DNA of 64,000 nt from Tragulus kanchil (lineage: Eukaryota; Chordata; Mammalia; Artiodactyla; Tragulidae), in assembly GCA_022376925.1 (NCBI GenBank), contig JAIOJX010000005.1, positions 155,759,501 to 155,823,500 of the forward strand. The letters are read 5' to 3'. A program made the translations under genes and the position numbers. Below are positions 11,646-23,727 of this stretch, piece by piece; the stretch's first letter is position 1; every line of letters starts with the position of its first letter. The notes beneath the pieces are model-generated. The model saw nothing but the letters and a program-made list of their open reading frames with translations, did no database searches and was not told the DNA's origin.

Positions 11646-12221
11646 AGCACCACCAGCACACTCAGCTACAGAGCTTGCTTGTTGTTCTGTTTACAAATCT
11701 CATAAATTTTAAAATGAAATGATCACTTTTCATGGAACTTTTTGAATAATATCCTGTCAATTCAAGTTGAACACTTCTCTCTGAAAAATCCAATTTATAT
11801 ACTTATCTAGGTTTGCTCAATATTTTAACTATATTTGTATATTTAATATATTTTTTCTCTTTAAGACTATCAGATACCTAAGAGGGAAAGCTTATAACTA
11901 ACAAGAAAAGGCTCCTAAGTGTTTACATAACTGTAGTAAATTGATCACATTTAATTTATAAATATTAGACTAATACTGACATTTTCACTAAACTTAAATG
12001 ATTTTAAAACTTCAATGTTAAAAATCACAGGTCTAAAATCAATTATTAGTTTTAAATTAGTTTAACAAACCCATTACAAGAGAATGTTTTAAAAATTATG
12101 AAGTGGTAAATAAAAAAAGAAGAACTGTAAGAAAGAACCAATCATTCAAGGACCTTATTTGCTTCTTCGTTAAAAGGAGAAAAACAGTTTAAGACATTCA
12201 TAAGACAGAAATTCAAACATT
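11646..12221. other. AT-rich unrecognised sequence
   Basis: No open frame or known repeat recognised. It flanks the 3' terminus of the BovB LINE. Confidence 0.4.
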
Positions 12222-13741
12222 CAGTTCAGTCGCTCAGTTGTGTCCACCTCTTTGTGACCCCATGGACTACAGCAACACCAGGCTCCCCTGTCCTTCACCA
12301 TCTCCTGGAACCTGCTCAAACTCATGTTCATTGACTCAGTGATGCCATCCAGCCATCTCATCCTCTCTTGTCCCCTTCTTCTTCCACCTTCAATTTTCTC
12401 AACATTGGGGTCTCTTCCTGAGTTGCCTCTTCGCATCAGGTTGCTACAGTATTGGAACTTCAGCTTCAGTACCAGTCCTTTCAATGAATATTCAGGGTTG
12501 ATTTCCTTTAGCATTGACTGGTTTGATCTCCTTGAAGTCCTATGGACTCTTAAGAGTCTCCTCCAACACCACAGTTCAAAGGCATCAGCTCTGCAGCACT
12601 CAACCTTCTTTATGGTCCAACTCTCACATCCATACATGGCTACTGGGAAAACCATAGCTTTAACTATATGGACTTTTGTCTGCAAAGTGATGTCTCTGCT
12701 TTTGAATACATTGTCTAGATTTGTCACAGCTTTTCTTCCAAGGAGCAAGCGTCTTTTTATTTCATGACTGCAGTCACCATCCACAGTGTTTTGGGGGCCC
12801 AAGAAAATAAAGTCTGTCACTGTTTCCATTGGCCCCTCTATTTGCCATGAAGTGATGGGACCAGATGCCATGATCTTCATTTATTTTTTTTTTTTAAGAT
12901 TTATTTATTTATTTGTTATGGGCGGGGTCGGGTTGGGGAGGGAGGGGAGCGGGCAGGCCACTTTCATTGGTCTTTTCATTTCTCTATTTTCATCCATCTT
13001 TGTTCTTTGGCTCCTGTGGGCCTCCCATCGCGGTGACGTCTGTTGCTGCAGAGTGCTGGCTCTGGGCGCATGCGCCCCAGAGCTCAGGCTCGGTAATTGG
13101 ACACATCCGTCCAGTCGCTCTGCGGCATGTGGGATCTTCCCAGGCCAGGGATCGAACCGGCGCCCCTTGCCCTGCAAGGCGGTGTCCCTACCCACTGGAC
13201 CACCAGGGGAAGCCCTTCATTTTTTGAATGTTGAGTTTTAGGCCAGTTTTTTCACTCTCCTCTTTCACCTTCGTCAGGAGGCTCTTTAGTTCCTCTTCAC
13301 TTTGTGCCATTAGGGTGGTATCACCTGCATACCTGAGGTTATTTGTATTTCTCCTGGCAATCTTGCTTCCAGCTTCTGCTTCATCCAGGCTGGCATTTTG
13401 CATGATGCACTCTGCATATAAATTAAATAAGCAGGTGACAATATACAGCCTGGACATACTCCTTTTGCAATTTTGAACCAGTCCATTGTTCCATGTCTGG
13501 TTCTAACTGTTGCTTCTTGATCTGCATACAGGTTTCATAGAAGGCAGGTAAGGTGGTCTGGTACTCCTATCTCTTTCAGAATTTTCTACAGTTTGTTGTG
13601 ATCCACACAGTCAAAGGCTTTAGCATAGTCACTGAAGCAGTAGATGTTTTTCTGGAATTCCATTGCTCTTTCTATGATCCAACAAATGTTTGCAATTTGA
13701 TCTCTGGTTCCTCTGCCTTTTTAAAATCCAGCGTGTACATC
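12222..13741 (-). pseudogene. BovB (RTE) LINE reverse transcriptase, 3' part, split by SINE
   Basis: Minus-strand 3' portion of a BovB non-LTR retrotransposon, whose ORF2 normally encodes an endonuclease plus reverse transcriptase. The C-terminal frame at 12221-12880 stays open for 219 codons, with the BovB-typical 'MASGPITSWQI', 'CSHEIKRRLLLGRKA', 'FELWCWRRLLRV' and 'RMRWLDGITESM'. The RT palm block is at 13188-13457. Its active-site motif reads LRYAGDTTLM where the family has YADD, so one catalytic aspartate is lost. A CHR-1-like SINE (12883-13214) separates the two parts between 'NIQKMK' and 'IMASGP'. No endonuclease is present (5'-truncated). Cannot be autonomous. Confidence 0.9.
12883..13214 (-). 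mobile_element. CHR-1-like SINE, long-tail form, nested in BovB
   Basis: About 330 bp. It shares the long 3' extension (G-rich 'gggttggggagggagggga') with the element at 60055. The box-B-like region is GGTTCGATCCC on the minus strand. Flanks CTTCATTT at 12875-12882 and 13215-13222 form the target duplication. It interrupts the BovB reading frame, so it post-dates that LINE. Confidence 0.88.
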
Positions 13742-13754
13742 TTTAGGGAAAAAG

Positions 13755-14928
13755 TACTGGAAAACCATAGCTTTAACTATATGGACTTTTGTCTGCAAAG
13801 TGATTCTCTGCTTTTGAATACATTGTCTAGATTTGTCACAGCTTTTCTTCCAAGGAGCAAGCGTCTTTTTATTTCATGACTGCAGTCACCATCCACAGTG
13901 TTTTGGGGGCCCAAGAAAATAAAGTCTGTCACTGTTTCCATTGGCCCCTCTATTTGCCATGAAGTGATGGGACCAGATGCCATGATCTTCATTTATTTTT
14001 TTTTTTTAAGATTTATTTATTTATTTGTTATGGGCGGGGTCGGGTTGGGGAGGGAGGGGAGCGGGCAGGCCACTTTCATTGGTCTTTTCATTTCTCTATT
14101 TTCATCCATCTTTGTTCTTTGGCTCCTGTGGGCCTCCCATCGCGGTGACGTCTGTTGCTGCAGAGTGCTGGCTCTGGGCGCATGCGCCCCAGAGCTCAGG
14201 CTCGGTAATTGGACACATCCGTCCAGTCGCTCTGCGGCATGTGGGATCTTCCCAGGCCAGGGATCGAACCGGCGCCCCTTGCCCTGCAAGGCGGTGTCCC
14301 TACCCACTGGACCACCAGGGGAAGCCCTTCATTTTTTGAATGTTGAGTTTTAGGCCAGTTTTCACTCTCCTCTTTCACCTTCGTCAGGAGGCTCTTTAGT
14401 TCCTCTTCACTTTGTGCCATTAGGGTGGTATCACCTGCATACCTGAGGTTATTTGTATTTCTCCTGGCAATCTTGCTTCCAGCTTCTGCTTCATCCAGGC
14501 TGGCATTTTGCATGATGCACTCTGCATATAAATTAAATAAGCAGGTGACAATATACAGCCTGGACATACTCCTTTTGCAATTTTGAACCAGTCCATTGTT
14601 CCATGTCTGGTTCTAACTGTTGCTTCTTGATCTGCATACAGGTTTCATAGAAGGCAGGTAAGGTGGTCTGGTACTCCTATCTCTTTCAGAATTTTCTACA
14701 GTTTGTTGTGATCCACACAGTCAAAGGCTTTAGCATAGTCACTGAAGCAGTAGATGTTTTTCTGGAATTCCATTGCTCTTTCTATGATCCAACAAATGTT
14801 TGCAATTTGATCTCTGGTTCCTCTGCCTTTTTAAAATCCAGCGTGTACATCTGGAAGTTCTTGGTTCACATACTGCTGAAGGCCAGCATGGAGGATTTTG
14901 AGCATTACCTTCGAACATTGGACACTTG
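13755..14928 (-). pseudogene. BovB LINE fragment (second copy plus upstream part)
   Basis: Repeats 12641-13741 and then continues upstream in BovB sense orientation (14851-14928), giving new RT-domain sequence not seen in the first copy. The YAGD change and the nested SINE recur, showing that this is the same locus. BovB homology ends near 14928. Confidence 0.88.
13995..14326 (-). mobile_element. CHR-1-like SINE (second copy)
   Basis: Identical to the element at 12883-13214, repeated by duplication 5. Confidence 0.85.
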
Positions 14929-15319
14929 ATGTTATTAAGGCATCATTGTTACTTTCTATAAAATATATAGACATGTGCTATGGCATATGGGATTTGTTCC
15001 CATTGGAGAAGTGGATGAGAAAGGAAAAGTTAGTCCTGAGTTGGCAGTTGTTGAAGCTAGGTTCATGGGGAATCACAGGACTCTACTATAAACATTTGTA
15101 TTTGTTTGAAATTCTGCACAATAACAACTTTTTAAAAATTGGAATTTTAACACCAATTCCTGAAATTTCTTACGTGACCGTATTTTCAGTAAAAACTCAT
15201 CAAATGACAAATCCACACGTTAACCTTATATCTGTAAAATGTATTCCCTAACTAATCTAAAAACATAAATGCCATGGATTTGATTTGTTTCATCATCTCG
15301 TTTAAAACTGCTTCAGGTT

Positions 15320-15511
15320 GGGACCTCCCTGTGATCCAGTGGCTGAGACTCTGTGCTCTCAATGCAGGGGGCTCAAGTTCAATTCCTGGTCAGCAAACTA
15401 GATCCCACATGTCACAGCTAAGAGTTTGCATGCTGCAATGACGATCCTGCATGCCACAACTAAGGCCCAGTGCAGCCAAATAAATCTATACTAAAAAAAA
15501 AAAAAAAAAAA
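15320..15511 (+). mobile_element. CHR-2-like tRNA-derived SINE with poly-A
   Basis: Starts GGGACCTCCCTGTGATCCAG, then 'aatgcagggggctcaagttc', 'gatcccacatgtcacagcta' and 'gcccagtgcagccaaataaa'. Ends in a run of about 19 A. A typical artiodactyl tRNA-Glu SINE. Confidence 0.85.
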
Positions 15512-15710
15512 TCTATTGTAAAATAAAACTCCTTAGGGTTGAAAGATGTCTCCTAGTATGGGAGACTCAACTCTGGGGATCAGTATCATCAATTCTAATG
15601 TGCAGCCAAGGCTGTGAAACTCCTGCAGGACTTTTTAGCACCCAGGTTGCTGGGTTCTGATCCCAGGAGATTTTGAATCAGGGGCCTGGAGCAGGGCCTG
15701 AGAGCATGCA

Positions 15711-16058
15711 TTTTGAACCAGTTCGTTGTTCCATGTCCAGTTCTAACTGTTGCTTCTTGATCTGCATACAGGTTTCTCAAAAGACAGGTAAGGTGGTCTG
15801 GTACTCCTATCTCTTTCAGAATTTTCTACAGTTTGTTGTGATCCACACAGTCAAAGGCTTTAGCATAGTCACTGAAGCAGTAGATGTTTTTCTGGAATTC
15901 CATTGCTCTTTCTATGATCCAACAAATGTTTGCAATTTGATCTCTGGTTCCTCTGCCTTTTTAAAATCCAGCGTGTACATCTGGAAGTTCTTGGTTCACA
16001 TACTGCTGAAGGCCAGCATGGAGGATTTTGAGCATTACCTTCGAACATTGGACACTTG
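15711..16058 (-). pseudogene. BovB LINE fragment (third appearance)
   Basis: Repeats the BovB sequence of 14581-14928 through duplication 6. Its right-hand ~260 bp match copy A, but its left ~85 bp look like a different BovB copy, hinting at a chimeric join. Confidence 0.8.
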
Positions 16059-16449
16059 ATGTTATTAAGGCATCATTGTTACTTTCTATAAAATATATAG
16101 ACATGTGCTATGGCATATGGGATTTGTTCCCATTGGAGAAGTGGATGAGAAAGGAAAAGTTAGTCCTGAGTTGGCAGTTGTTGAAGCTAGGTTCATGGGG
16201 AATCACAGGACTCTACTATAAACATTTGTATTTGTTTGAAATTCTGCACAATAACAACTTTTTAAAAATTGGAATTTTAACACCAATTCCTGAAATTTCT
16301 TACGTGACCGTATTTTCAGAAAAAACTCATCAAATGACAAATCCACACGTTAACCTTATATCTGTAAAATGTATTCCCTAACTAATCTAAAAACATAAAT
16401 GCCATGGATTTGATTTGTTTCATCATCTCGTTTAAAACTGCTTCAGGTT

Positions 16450-16641
16450 GGGACCTCCCTGTGATCCAGTGGCTGAGACTCTGTGCTCTCAATGCAGGGG
16501 GCTCAAGTTCAATTCCTGGTCAGCAAACTAGATCCCACATGTCACAGCTAAGAGTTTGCATGCTGCAATGACGATCCTGCATGCCACAACTAAGGCCCAG
16601 TGCAGCCAAATAAATCTATACTAAAAAAAAAAAAAAAAAAA
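16450..16641 (+). mobile_element. CHR-2-like SINE (second copy)
   Basis: Exact repeat of 15320-15511, including the same poly-A length. That is itself odd for a genuine old duplication, since poly-A tracts drift quickly. Confidence 0.85.
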
Positions 16642-16840
16642 TCTATTGTAAAATAAAACTCCTTAGGGTTGAAAGATGTCTCCTAGTATGGGAGACTCAA
16701 CTCTGGGGATCAGTATCATCAATTCTAATGTGCAGCCAAGGCTGTGAAACTCCTGCAGGACTTTTTAGCACCCAGGTTGCTGGGTTCTGATCCCAGGAGA
16801 TTTTGAATCAGGGGCCTGGAGCAGGGCCTGAGAGCATGCA

Positions 16841-17388
16841 TTTCTCACAAGTGTAGGTGATGCATATGAATGTGTTTGGTCCTTGTTATGACTCCTGTGA
16901 TGGTGACGGGGGAGTCCTCTTTTTTGGGGGTTCTTGCAGTCCTCATTCCTGTGTTCAAATCACATCCGTAACTAACTATATCTTCTGAGAAGAGGTGAGG
17001 AAGAGAAGCCTCCATACCTTCCTTTACCAGGCTCCATACCTTCCTTTACCAGCTTCCTTCCCTGGCTGCCTGGACTTTCCCTATTTTTCTTTCTTAAAAC
17101 GTATTAGTGTCTTCTGCTCTAGCTCAGAAGATGTTTGAATGCAAGTCTGTAGGGTCCTGAATTTCCTCCCATTTTGTCTGATGTTGTGGCCGATACTCTC
17201 ATATTCTGTCATTTATATAGTTGGAGCAGCCCACAGTCTGCCTGGGGAATCAAGGAAGGCTCCACAGAGGAGGCGGTTTTGTGTTAAGCCTCAAAGGGTG
17301 AATAGGAGCATGGCAGGTGGACAGGGAAGACCATCTGGTGTTTTCATGATTTCTGGACTGTCAGATGGGGTGTGGGGGAGTTATGGGA
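16841..17388. other. Unrecognised sequence with small tandem repeat
   Basis: No gene recognised. A 22-bp unit beginning CTCCATACCTTCC occurs twice in tandem at 17010-17053. An 89-codon open frame at 17139-17408 shows no homology. Confidence 0.45.
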
Positions 17389-19610
17389 AAAGGAAGAATG
17401 TGAAATGAGACAGAACAGACAGGAAGTCACAGGCTTGGTCTTTGGAGGGGAAAAGAGAGATTTATCTCAGCTGAGGGAAAAACTGAAGAATTTTGAGCAA
17501 AAGAGTGACCCTAGGAACTTTGCCTGTTAGAAAGATTAACCTGGCAGCTGCACAGAGGATGGACTAGGCATCAGATCCAGGAGCAGGAAATTTTACCAGC
17601 AGGCAGGCAGATTATGTGTGTAACAGCCACGCGTGAGCACCAACCCAGGGTAGTCGTAGGGTGGGAAAGTTGATATTATTGACACTAATAAGAGGTAGAT
17701 TTGTTTGCATGCTGATATGTGTGTCTCTATGTATTTATAATCGGCCTTGTCTTAAAAAGATTTAAGACAGCTTAGATAAATGTATACACAATCAAATCAA
17801 ATTAAAGGTAGAAGGAAGCAGGACAAATAGAAAAAATAGGAATGCTAAGAAGCAGTCACGAATGAAGTTCACATTGCGTATCTGTGTCCTTATGTTTGCC
17901 TGGGGTGAGCCATGAATTTGGCTGATTGTCTGAAAATCAGTTGAAAGGGAGGCTCAATCCATCACTTGATTCTCAGAGCCTGTCTCTGGCTGCCTGGGAG
18001 GAACACGGGTAGTGCTGACTAAAAGCAGAGAAATATCTCCCAGGAAGGCTCAGAAAGAGGGGAAGGGCTGACATACCAAACAAAAACTTTAGCATGGTGA
18101 GTTAGGGGATCTTGTTTCTCCAAGAGATAGTTATTCCAGGTTGATATTCTAGAATTCATACTGAAAGATAGGTCTTGACCATTGACCTTTCCCCTCAGTG
18201 CGGGGCCTTGTGGGCAGCTGCCAGGCCAGGCTGCCTGACTGGCAAATATCTGTCCTGTCAAGGAAGATGGGAAATGCCTTCCTGGAGACAAAACAAAACA
18301 AACAGTAAGCAGCAGGGAAGCAATGGAATATGACAAACCATAGCCAAGCAGACATGGAAGGTAGTGGGCCTCCCCAGGGTGCTCAGAGATAGAGCATTGT
18401 ATGAAGGACTCTGTGCCTTGTGATCTGGGGGGAGTGAGGGAATCCATTAGCAAGTTAGACCAATGGCTTGGGTCAAGTCAATTAGTTGGATGGTTCTGCA
18501 AAGGAAGAATGTGAAATGAGACAGAACAGACAGGAAGTCACAGGCTTGGTCTTTGGAGGGGAAAAGAGAGATTTATCTCAGCTGAGGGAAAAACTGAAGA
18601 ATTTTGAGCAAAAGAGTGACCCTAGGAACTTTGCCTGTTAGAAAGATTAACCTGGCAGCTGCACAGAGGATGGACTAGGCATCAGATCCAGGAGCAGGAA
18701 ATTTTACCAGCAGGCAGGCAGATTATGTGTGTAACAGCCACGCGTGAGCACCAACCCAGGGTAGTCGTAGGGTGGGAAAGTTGATATTATTGACACTAAT
18801 AAGAGGTAGATTTGTTTGCATGCTGATATGTGTGTCTCTATGTATTTATAATCGGCCTTGTCTTAAAAAGATTTAAGACAGCTTAGATAAATGTATACAC
18901 AATCAAATCAAATTAAAGGTAGAAGGAAGCAGGACAAATAGAAAAAATAGGAATGCTAAGAAGCAGTCACGAATGAAGTTCACATTGCGTATCTGTGTCC
19001 TTATGTTTGCCTGGGGTGAGCCATGAATTTGGCTGATTGTCTGAAAATCAGTTGAAAGGGAGGCTCAATCCATCACTTGATTCTCAGAGCCTGTCTCTGG
19101 CTGCCTGGGAGGAACACGGGTAGTGCTGACTAAAAGCAGAGAAATATCTCCCAGGAAGGCTCAGAAAGAGGGGAAGGGCTGACATACCAAACAAAAACTT
19201 TAGCATGGTGAGTTAGGGGATCTTGTTTCTCCAAGAGATAGTTATTCCAGGTTGATATTCTAGAATTCATACTGAAAGATAGGTCTTGACCATTGACCTT
19301 TCCCCTCAGTGCGGGGCCTTGTGGGCAGCTGCCAGGCCAGGCTGCCTGACTGGCAAATATCTGTCCTGTCAAGGAAGATGGGAAATGCCTTCCTGGAGAC
19401 AAAACAAAACAAACAGTAAGCAGCAGGGAAGCAATGGAATATGACAAACCATAGCCAAGCAGACATGGAAGGTAGTGGGCCTCCCCAGGGTGCTCAGAGA
19501 TAGAGCATTGTATGAAGGACTCTGTGCCTTGTGATCTGGGGGGAGTGAGGGAATCCATTAGCAAGTTAGACCAATGGCTTGGGTCAAGTCAATTAGTTGG
19601 ATGGTTCTGC
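17389..19610. repeat. Tandem duplication 7 (unit 1111 bp)
   Basis: Copy A is 17389-18499 and copy B 18500-19610, essentially identical. The minus-strand open frame of 144 codons at 18019-18453 recurs unchanged at 19130-19564 and has no recognisable domain. The part around 17480-17610 resembles an old dispersed mammalian repeat that I cannot name. Confidence 0.92.
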
Positions 19611-20167
19611 AAAAGGTAATGAAGCAGGAGAAGTAGCTTTGGTGGCTGGCTGATAGAGAGAAGAAATGTGAGTTTGCTTTGGGGTCATGTTAATTGCGAT
19701 GTGCCTGGCAATATCCATGTGGCCACATAACAATTTGTGTGTTTGTGTGTAGTTTAGTTTTGGTTTTCATGCATTGTTGGTGTCACCAACCATATCCTCT
19801 TGGGCTACCCAGTGTGTCAACTCTTGCCCTGGCCACCCATGCCTTCCTGTGTCTCCATGTCCTGGAGTGTTCCCCCATTTCTGGAGCAGGCGGGTTGGAA
19901 ATGTTAGGACATACTGTCCCAGGAGTAACCCTCAACCAAGAGCGCACAGGAGTTGATGAATGCATACCCAGCTTCTCCCTCTAAGAGGACAGTTCTGAAG
20001 CATACTCCTCACAGTGTCTCAGACGGTCCCCAGCAGGACTGAGTGGCAGATGTTCCCAGGGGTGTGCCGCTTCATCCATGAGCCTCTTCCTGGCTTTCTC
20101 TGTCCCTGCCTCACTGCCCAACTCCTCGTGGGTCTTCCTGGGAATGCTTTCCAATAAGCCTTGTGTA
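19611..20167. other. Unrecognised single-copy sequence
   Basis: Overlapping open frames at 19694-19984 on both strands lack homology and are best seen as chance. Confidence 0.4.
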
Positions 20168-20385
20168 AATGCTCAGTCTCTAAGTTGTATCCAACGCTTT
20201 GTGACCTTATGAATTGTAGCCTACCAGACTCCCCTGCCCTTGGGATGTCTCAGGCAAGAATATTGGAGTGGGTTGCCATTTCCTCCTCCAGGGGGTCCTC
20301 CCAACCCAGGGATTAAGCCAGTGTCTCCTCCTGCATCTCCTGCATGGGCAGTTGACTTCTTTACCACTGAGCCACCTGAGAAGCC
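20168..20385 (-). mobile_element. Bov-tA/Bov-A2 SINE
   Basis: Minus-strand Bov-A signature: 'gctcagtctctaagttgtat', 'gcaagaatattggagtgggt', 'ttaccactgagccacctgag'. Near-matching flanks AAGCCTTGTGTAAA (from 20157) and AAGCCTTCAGTAAA (from 20381) look like an aged target duplication. Confidence 0.85.
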
Positions 20386-20733
20386 TTCAGTAAACCGCTT
20401 GCACTCAAATTCTTATCTGAGGGCTGCCCCATTGGGTCAGCTTTTTACATGGTGCCCACACATGTGAGTTGGTTCCTGAACAGCAGAGCCTGAGATGGGA
20501 TTCTTGTTCACTCAGCTATTTATCTCCTCTTCGTTCTCACTTTGCCCATTCCTTTTCTCCTGAAATCACCGCCCACCCACCCCCAACCCCACCCCCCAGT
20601 AAGTCATGAACAGCAATCCCCATCTCAGGCTCTGCTGCTCAGAAACAGACTCATGAGCAGAAGTAGACACAGACACAGAGAGCAAATGTACGGACACCAA
20701 AGGGAGGAGGGGGTGATGAATTGGGAGATTGAC
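20386..20733. other. Unrecognised sequence
   Basis: No gene or repeat recognised apart from a C/A-rich patch at 20567-20600. Confidence 0.4.
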
Positions 20734-20758
20734 ATATATATATATATATATATATATA
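20734..20758. repeat. (AT)n microsatellite
   Basis: An uninterrupted alternating A/T run of about 25 bp. Confidence 0.95.
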
Positions 20759-20849
20759 CTACTATGCATAAAAGAGATAACTAGTGAGAAACTGAATTGG
20801 GAGGGGAGAAGGTATAGTCTGTTTGTAGGACATACATTAAGTTAACCTT

Positions 20850-21199
20850 AAAAATGCATTCCAGTATACATTAGGTGCAGGCAAATACTGTTCAATTCCA
20901 GTTATATGAAATACCTAGAGTAGTCAGATTCATAGAGTTAGAAAGTACATTGGTAGATGCCAGGAGCCTGGGTGGCGGGAGAGGAGCGAAGGGAGATGAG
21001 GAGTTAGTGTTTATGGGGATAGAGTTTCAGTTTAGGATGGTGAAAAGATTTGGGAGATGGATGATGGAAATGTGCAGAGGGCCACACGACAATGTGGATG
21101 TACTAGTGTCACTAACCTGTGCAGTTAAATGTGGTTTAAATGGTATGTTTTATGCTGTAGGACTTTTATCACACACACACTGGGAAAAAAAAAAAAAAA
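20850..21199 (+). mobile_element. L1M-like 3' end with poly-A
   Basis: Follows the order of an old L1 3' UTR: 'ttccagttatatgaaatacc', 'gatgccaggagcctgggtgg', 'gatggtgaaaagatttggga', 'atgtggatgtactagtgtca', then a poly-A run at 21185-21199. A dead and diverged 3'-end relic. Confidence 0.55.
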
Positions 21200-21414
21200 G
21201 GGTTAAGTAGGAACATGGTCTCGGCTAGTGACTCACATCAGCCTGATCCCAGTGTGCAAACTGCGCCACAGACTTGGTCCTACCCTGAGGCCAGGAGTCA
21301 GCCTTATGTCCCCTTGTGTAGGTGGACATCTGCTCTGTCTAGGGAGGAGATGGGGACACAGCCTCCTCTGGCCAAGACCCTTCCTCTTAGACATCCTCCA
21401 GGTCAGCCTCTGGG

Positions 21415-23727
21415 AGGAGACTCCCTTTGGCCCTGGGCAATTTTCTTGAATGGGAGCCAATTCTCCACTCAATAGACAATGTCAGTTATCCTGAATTGAC
21501 AAATGCCTGTGGCAGCCAGAAGCTACAAGGACACCAGGATCGCCCTCTACAGGCCTTCTAAAGTATTATAAACTTGGAATATTTTATTTCCTGTGGTCCA
21601 TTTTCTCTGTGAACTCTGTCAGTGAGCAGTTGAAGGAGCTGATCCCTGCACTTGGGAGCGTGCAGTCTAGGGAGGGAATCAGGGCAAAATAGTTATCCAG
21701 CAAACAGGAAATTTGCACGGCATAAAATCAAACCACCATGGGAGCTTAACTAGGAGATAGAGAATATCCTGTAAGGGCTGATAAGGAAGCAGTGTTCCAG
21801 CCAGTACTTAGCTGTCATCTTGAAGGACTTTACTGATACTAAAATATTGCTTAGATTCTATGGGATTCAGACTGCTGTTAGACTTTCCCTCTCTAGGAAT
21901 GAGCTTCATTCTCCCGCATCCTGCACGCACACCACACTTTTAATCCCAGTGTTGGAAGGTTAGGCATTTGTTTGGGCTAGTATTTTTTTTCTTTTCTTTT
22001 TTTTTTTTTTTTAATTTGATCTAATCTTTTCCTTTTAAATTATCAGGACATTCTCATGTGCTTTTGACATGGCTCTGAGTATTCTGTCCTTGGCCATTCT
22101 ATGCCAGATCACTTCTCTCTGTACCTGCATGCATACCTGCTGTGTCTCCATGCCTTCACCCCACCCTGGGAGGTGAGCTGGGGGCTGGCTTATCACTCAG
22201 CTGGGACCAGGCTTCCATCCCTTCATTAAGAGAGGGCAATCATAAGTAGCCTCCTGGACGCCCTCTCGCTGCGTCTGCCCTAGCGAGTGGTTTGAAATGG
22301 GCACACCCCTCAAGCAGCAGAGTAATAGGTTTTCCCCATCTGTGTTCAGTTCCAATTTCCTGTCTGGCCATCCATGAGCCACCCTGAGCCAGTCCTTAAT
22401 AAGGTCTGCATTTTCTGTCCTGCCTAAAGCCTGTGTCAGAGGCCGCTGGCCCCTTAGGAATCTATCAAGAAAGAGCATCCTGCTTTAATCGTCTCTGCTC
22501 AACCTGGGTCTTGACCCTCCCACCGCAGAGCCTTGGCCAGAGGGTGAACATTCCAGGAGCTGTGGATGGGTAGGAGACTCCCTTTGGCCCTGGGCAATTT
22601 TCTTGAATGAGCCAATTCTCCACTCAATAGACAATGTCAGTTATCCTGAATTGACAAATGCCTGTGGCAGCCAGAAGCTACAAGGACACCAGGATCGCCC
22701 TCTACAGGCCTTCTAAAGTATTATAAACTTGGAATATTTTATTTCCTGTGGTCCATTTTCTCTGTGAACTCTGTCAGTGAGCAGTTGAAGGAGCTGATCC
22801 CTGCACTTGGGAGCGTGCAGTCTAGGGAGGGAATCAGGGCAAAATAGTTATCCAGCAAACAGGAAATTTGCACGGCATAAAATCAAACCACCATGGGAGC
22901 TTAACTAGGAGATAGAGAATATCCTGTAAGGGCTGATAAGGAAGCAGTGTTCCAGCCAGTACTTAGCTGTCATCTTGAAGGACTTTACTGATACTAAAAT
23001 ATTGCTTAGATTCTATGGGATTCAGACTGCTGTTAGACTTTCCCTCTCTAGGAATGAGCTTCATTCTCCCCGCATCCTGCACGCACACCACACTTTTAAT
23101 CCCAGTGTTGGAAGGTTAGGCATTTGTTTGGGCTAGTATTTTTTTTCTTTTCTTTTTTTTTTTTTTTTAATTTGATCTAATCTTTTCCTTTTAAATTATC
23201 AGGACATTCTCATGTGCTTTTGACATGGCTCTGAGTATTCTGTCCTTGGCCATTCTATGCCAGATCACTTCTCTCTGTACCTGCATGCATACCTGCTGTG
23301 TCTCCATGCCTTCACCCCACCCTGGGAGGTGAGCTGGGGGCTGGCTTATCACTCAGCTGGGACCAGGCTTCCATCCCTTCATTAAGAGAGGGCAATCATA
23401 AGTAGCCTCCTGGACGCCCTCTCGCTGCGTCTGCCCTAGCGAGTGGTTTGAAATGGGCACACCCCTCAAGCAGCAGAGTAATAGGTTTTCCCCATCTGTG
23501 TTCAGTTCCAATTTCCTGTCTGGCCATCCATGAGCCACCCTGAGCCAGTCCTTAATAAGGTCTGCATTTTCTGTCCTGCCTAAAGCCTGTGTCGCAGAGG
23601 CCGCTGGCCCCTTAGGAATCTATCAAAAGAAAGAGCATCCTGCTTTAATCGTCTCTGCTCAACCTGGGTCTTGACCCTCCCCACCGCAGAGCCTTGGCCA
23701 GAGGGTGAACATTCCAGGAGCTGTGGA
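21415..23727. repeat. Tandem duplication 8 (unit ~1157 bp)
   Basis: Copy A is 21415-22571 and copy B 22572-23727. The differences are short indels, including a 2-bp loss close to the start of copy B ('gaatgggagcc' against 'gaatgagcc'), an extra C at about 23070, and 'gtcaga' against 'gtcgcaga' near 23592. It contains a T-rich tract (21982-22012 and its copy) but no recognised element or gene. A minus-strand 93-codon open frame at 22197-22478 is shortened to 61 codons in copy B by an indel, as expected if it is not coding. Confidence 0.9.

Larger units (their letters stand above)
12641..14850. repeat. Tandem duplication 5 (unit ~1113 bp)
   Basis: Copy A is 12641-13741 and copy B 13755-14850, with 13 bp of filler at 13742-13754. 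Both copies include the same BovB stretch with the same nested SINE. A real second BovB insertion would not reproduce that arrangement. Differences are small indels (T-run near 13250, 'tgatgtctctgc' against 'tgattctctgc'). Confidence 0.92.
14581..16840. repeat. Tandem duplication 6 (unit 1130 bp) with diverged start
   Basis: Copy A is 14581-15710 and copy B 15711-16840. Past about 15800 the copies are nearly identical. In the first ~85 bp of copy B there are about eight or nine substitutions, several toward the usual BovB sequence ('ccatgtccagttctaactgt', 'ggtttctcaaaagacaggta'). 14929-15319 has weak resemblance to an L1-type 3' end but no gene. Confidence 0.9.

Noticed and set aside
12786..13241. 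151-codon plus-strand open frame
   Set aside because: It is antisense to BovB and a CHR-1-like SINE, and is repeated at 13898-14353. The cysteine-rich peptide is a SINE translation.
15320..15400. tRNA gene
   Set aside because: The tRNA-like promoter sequence belongs to a SINE head with a poly-A tail. No intact cloverleaf is expected, and similar heads occur throughout the window.
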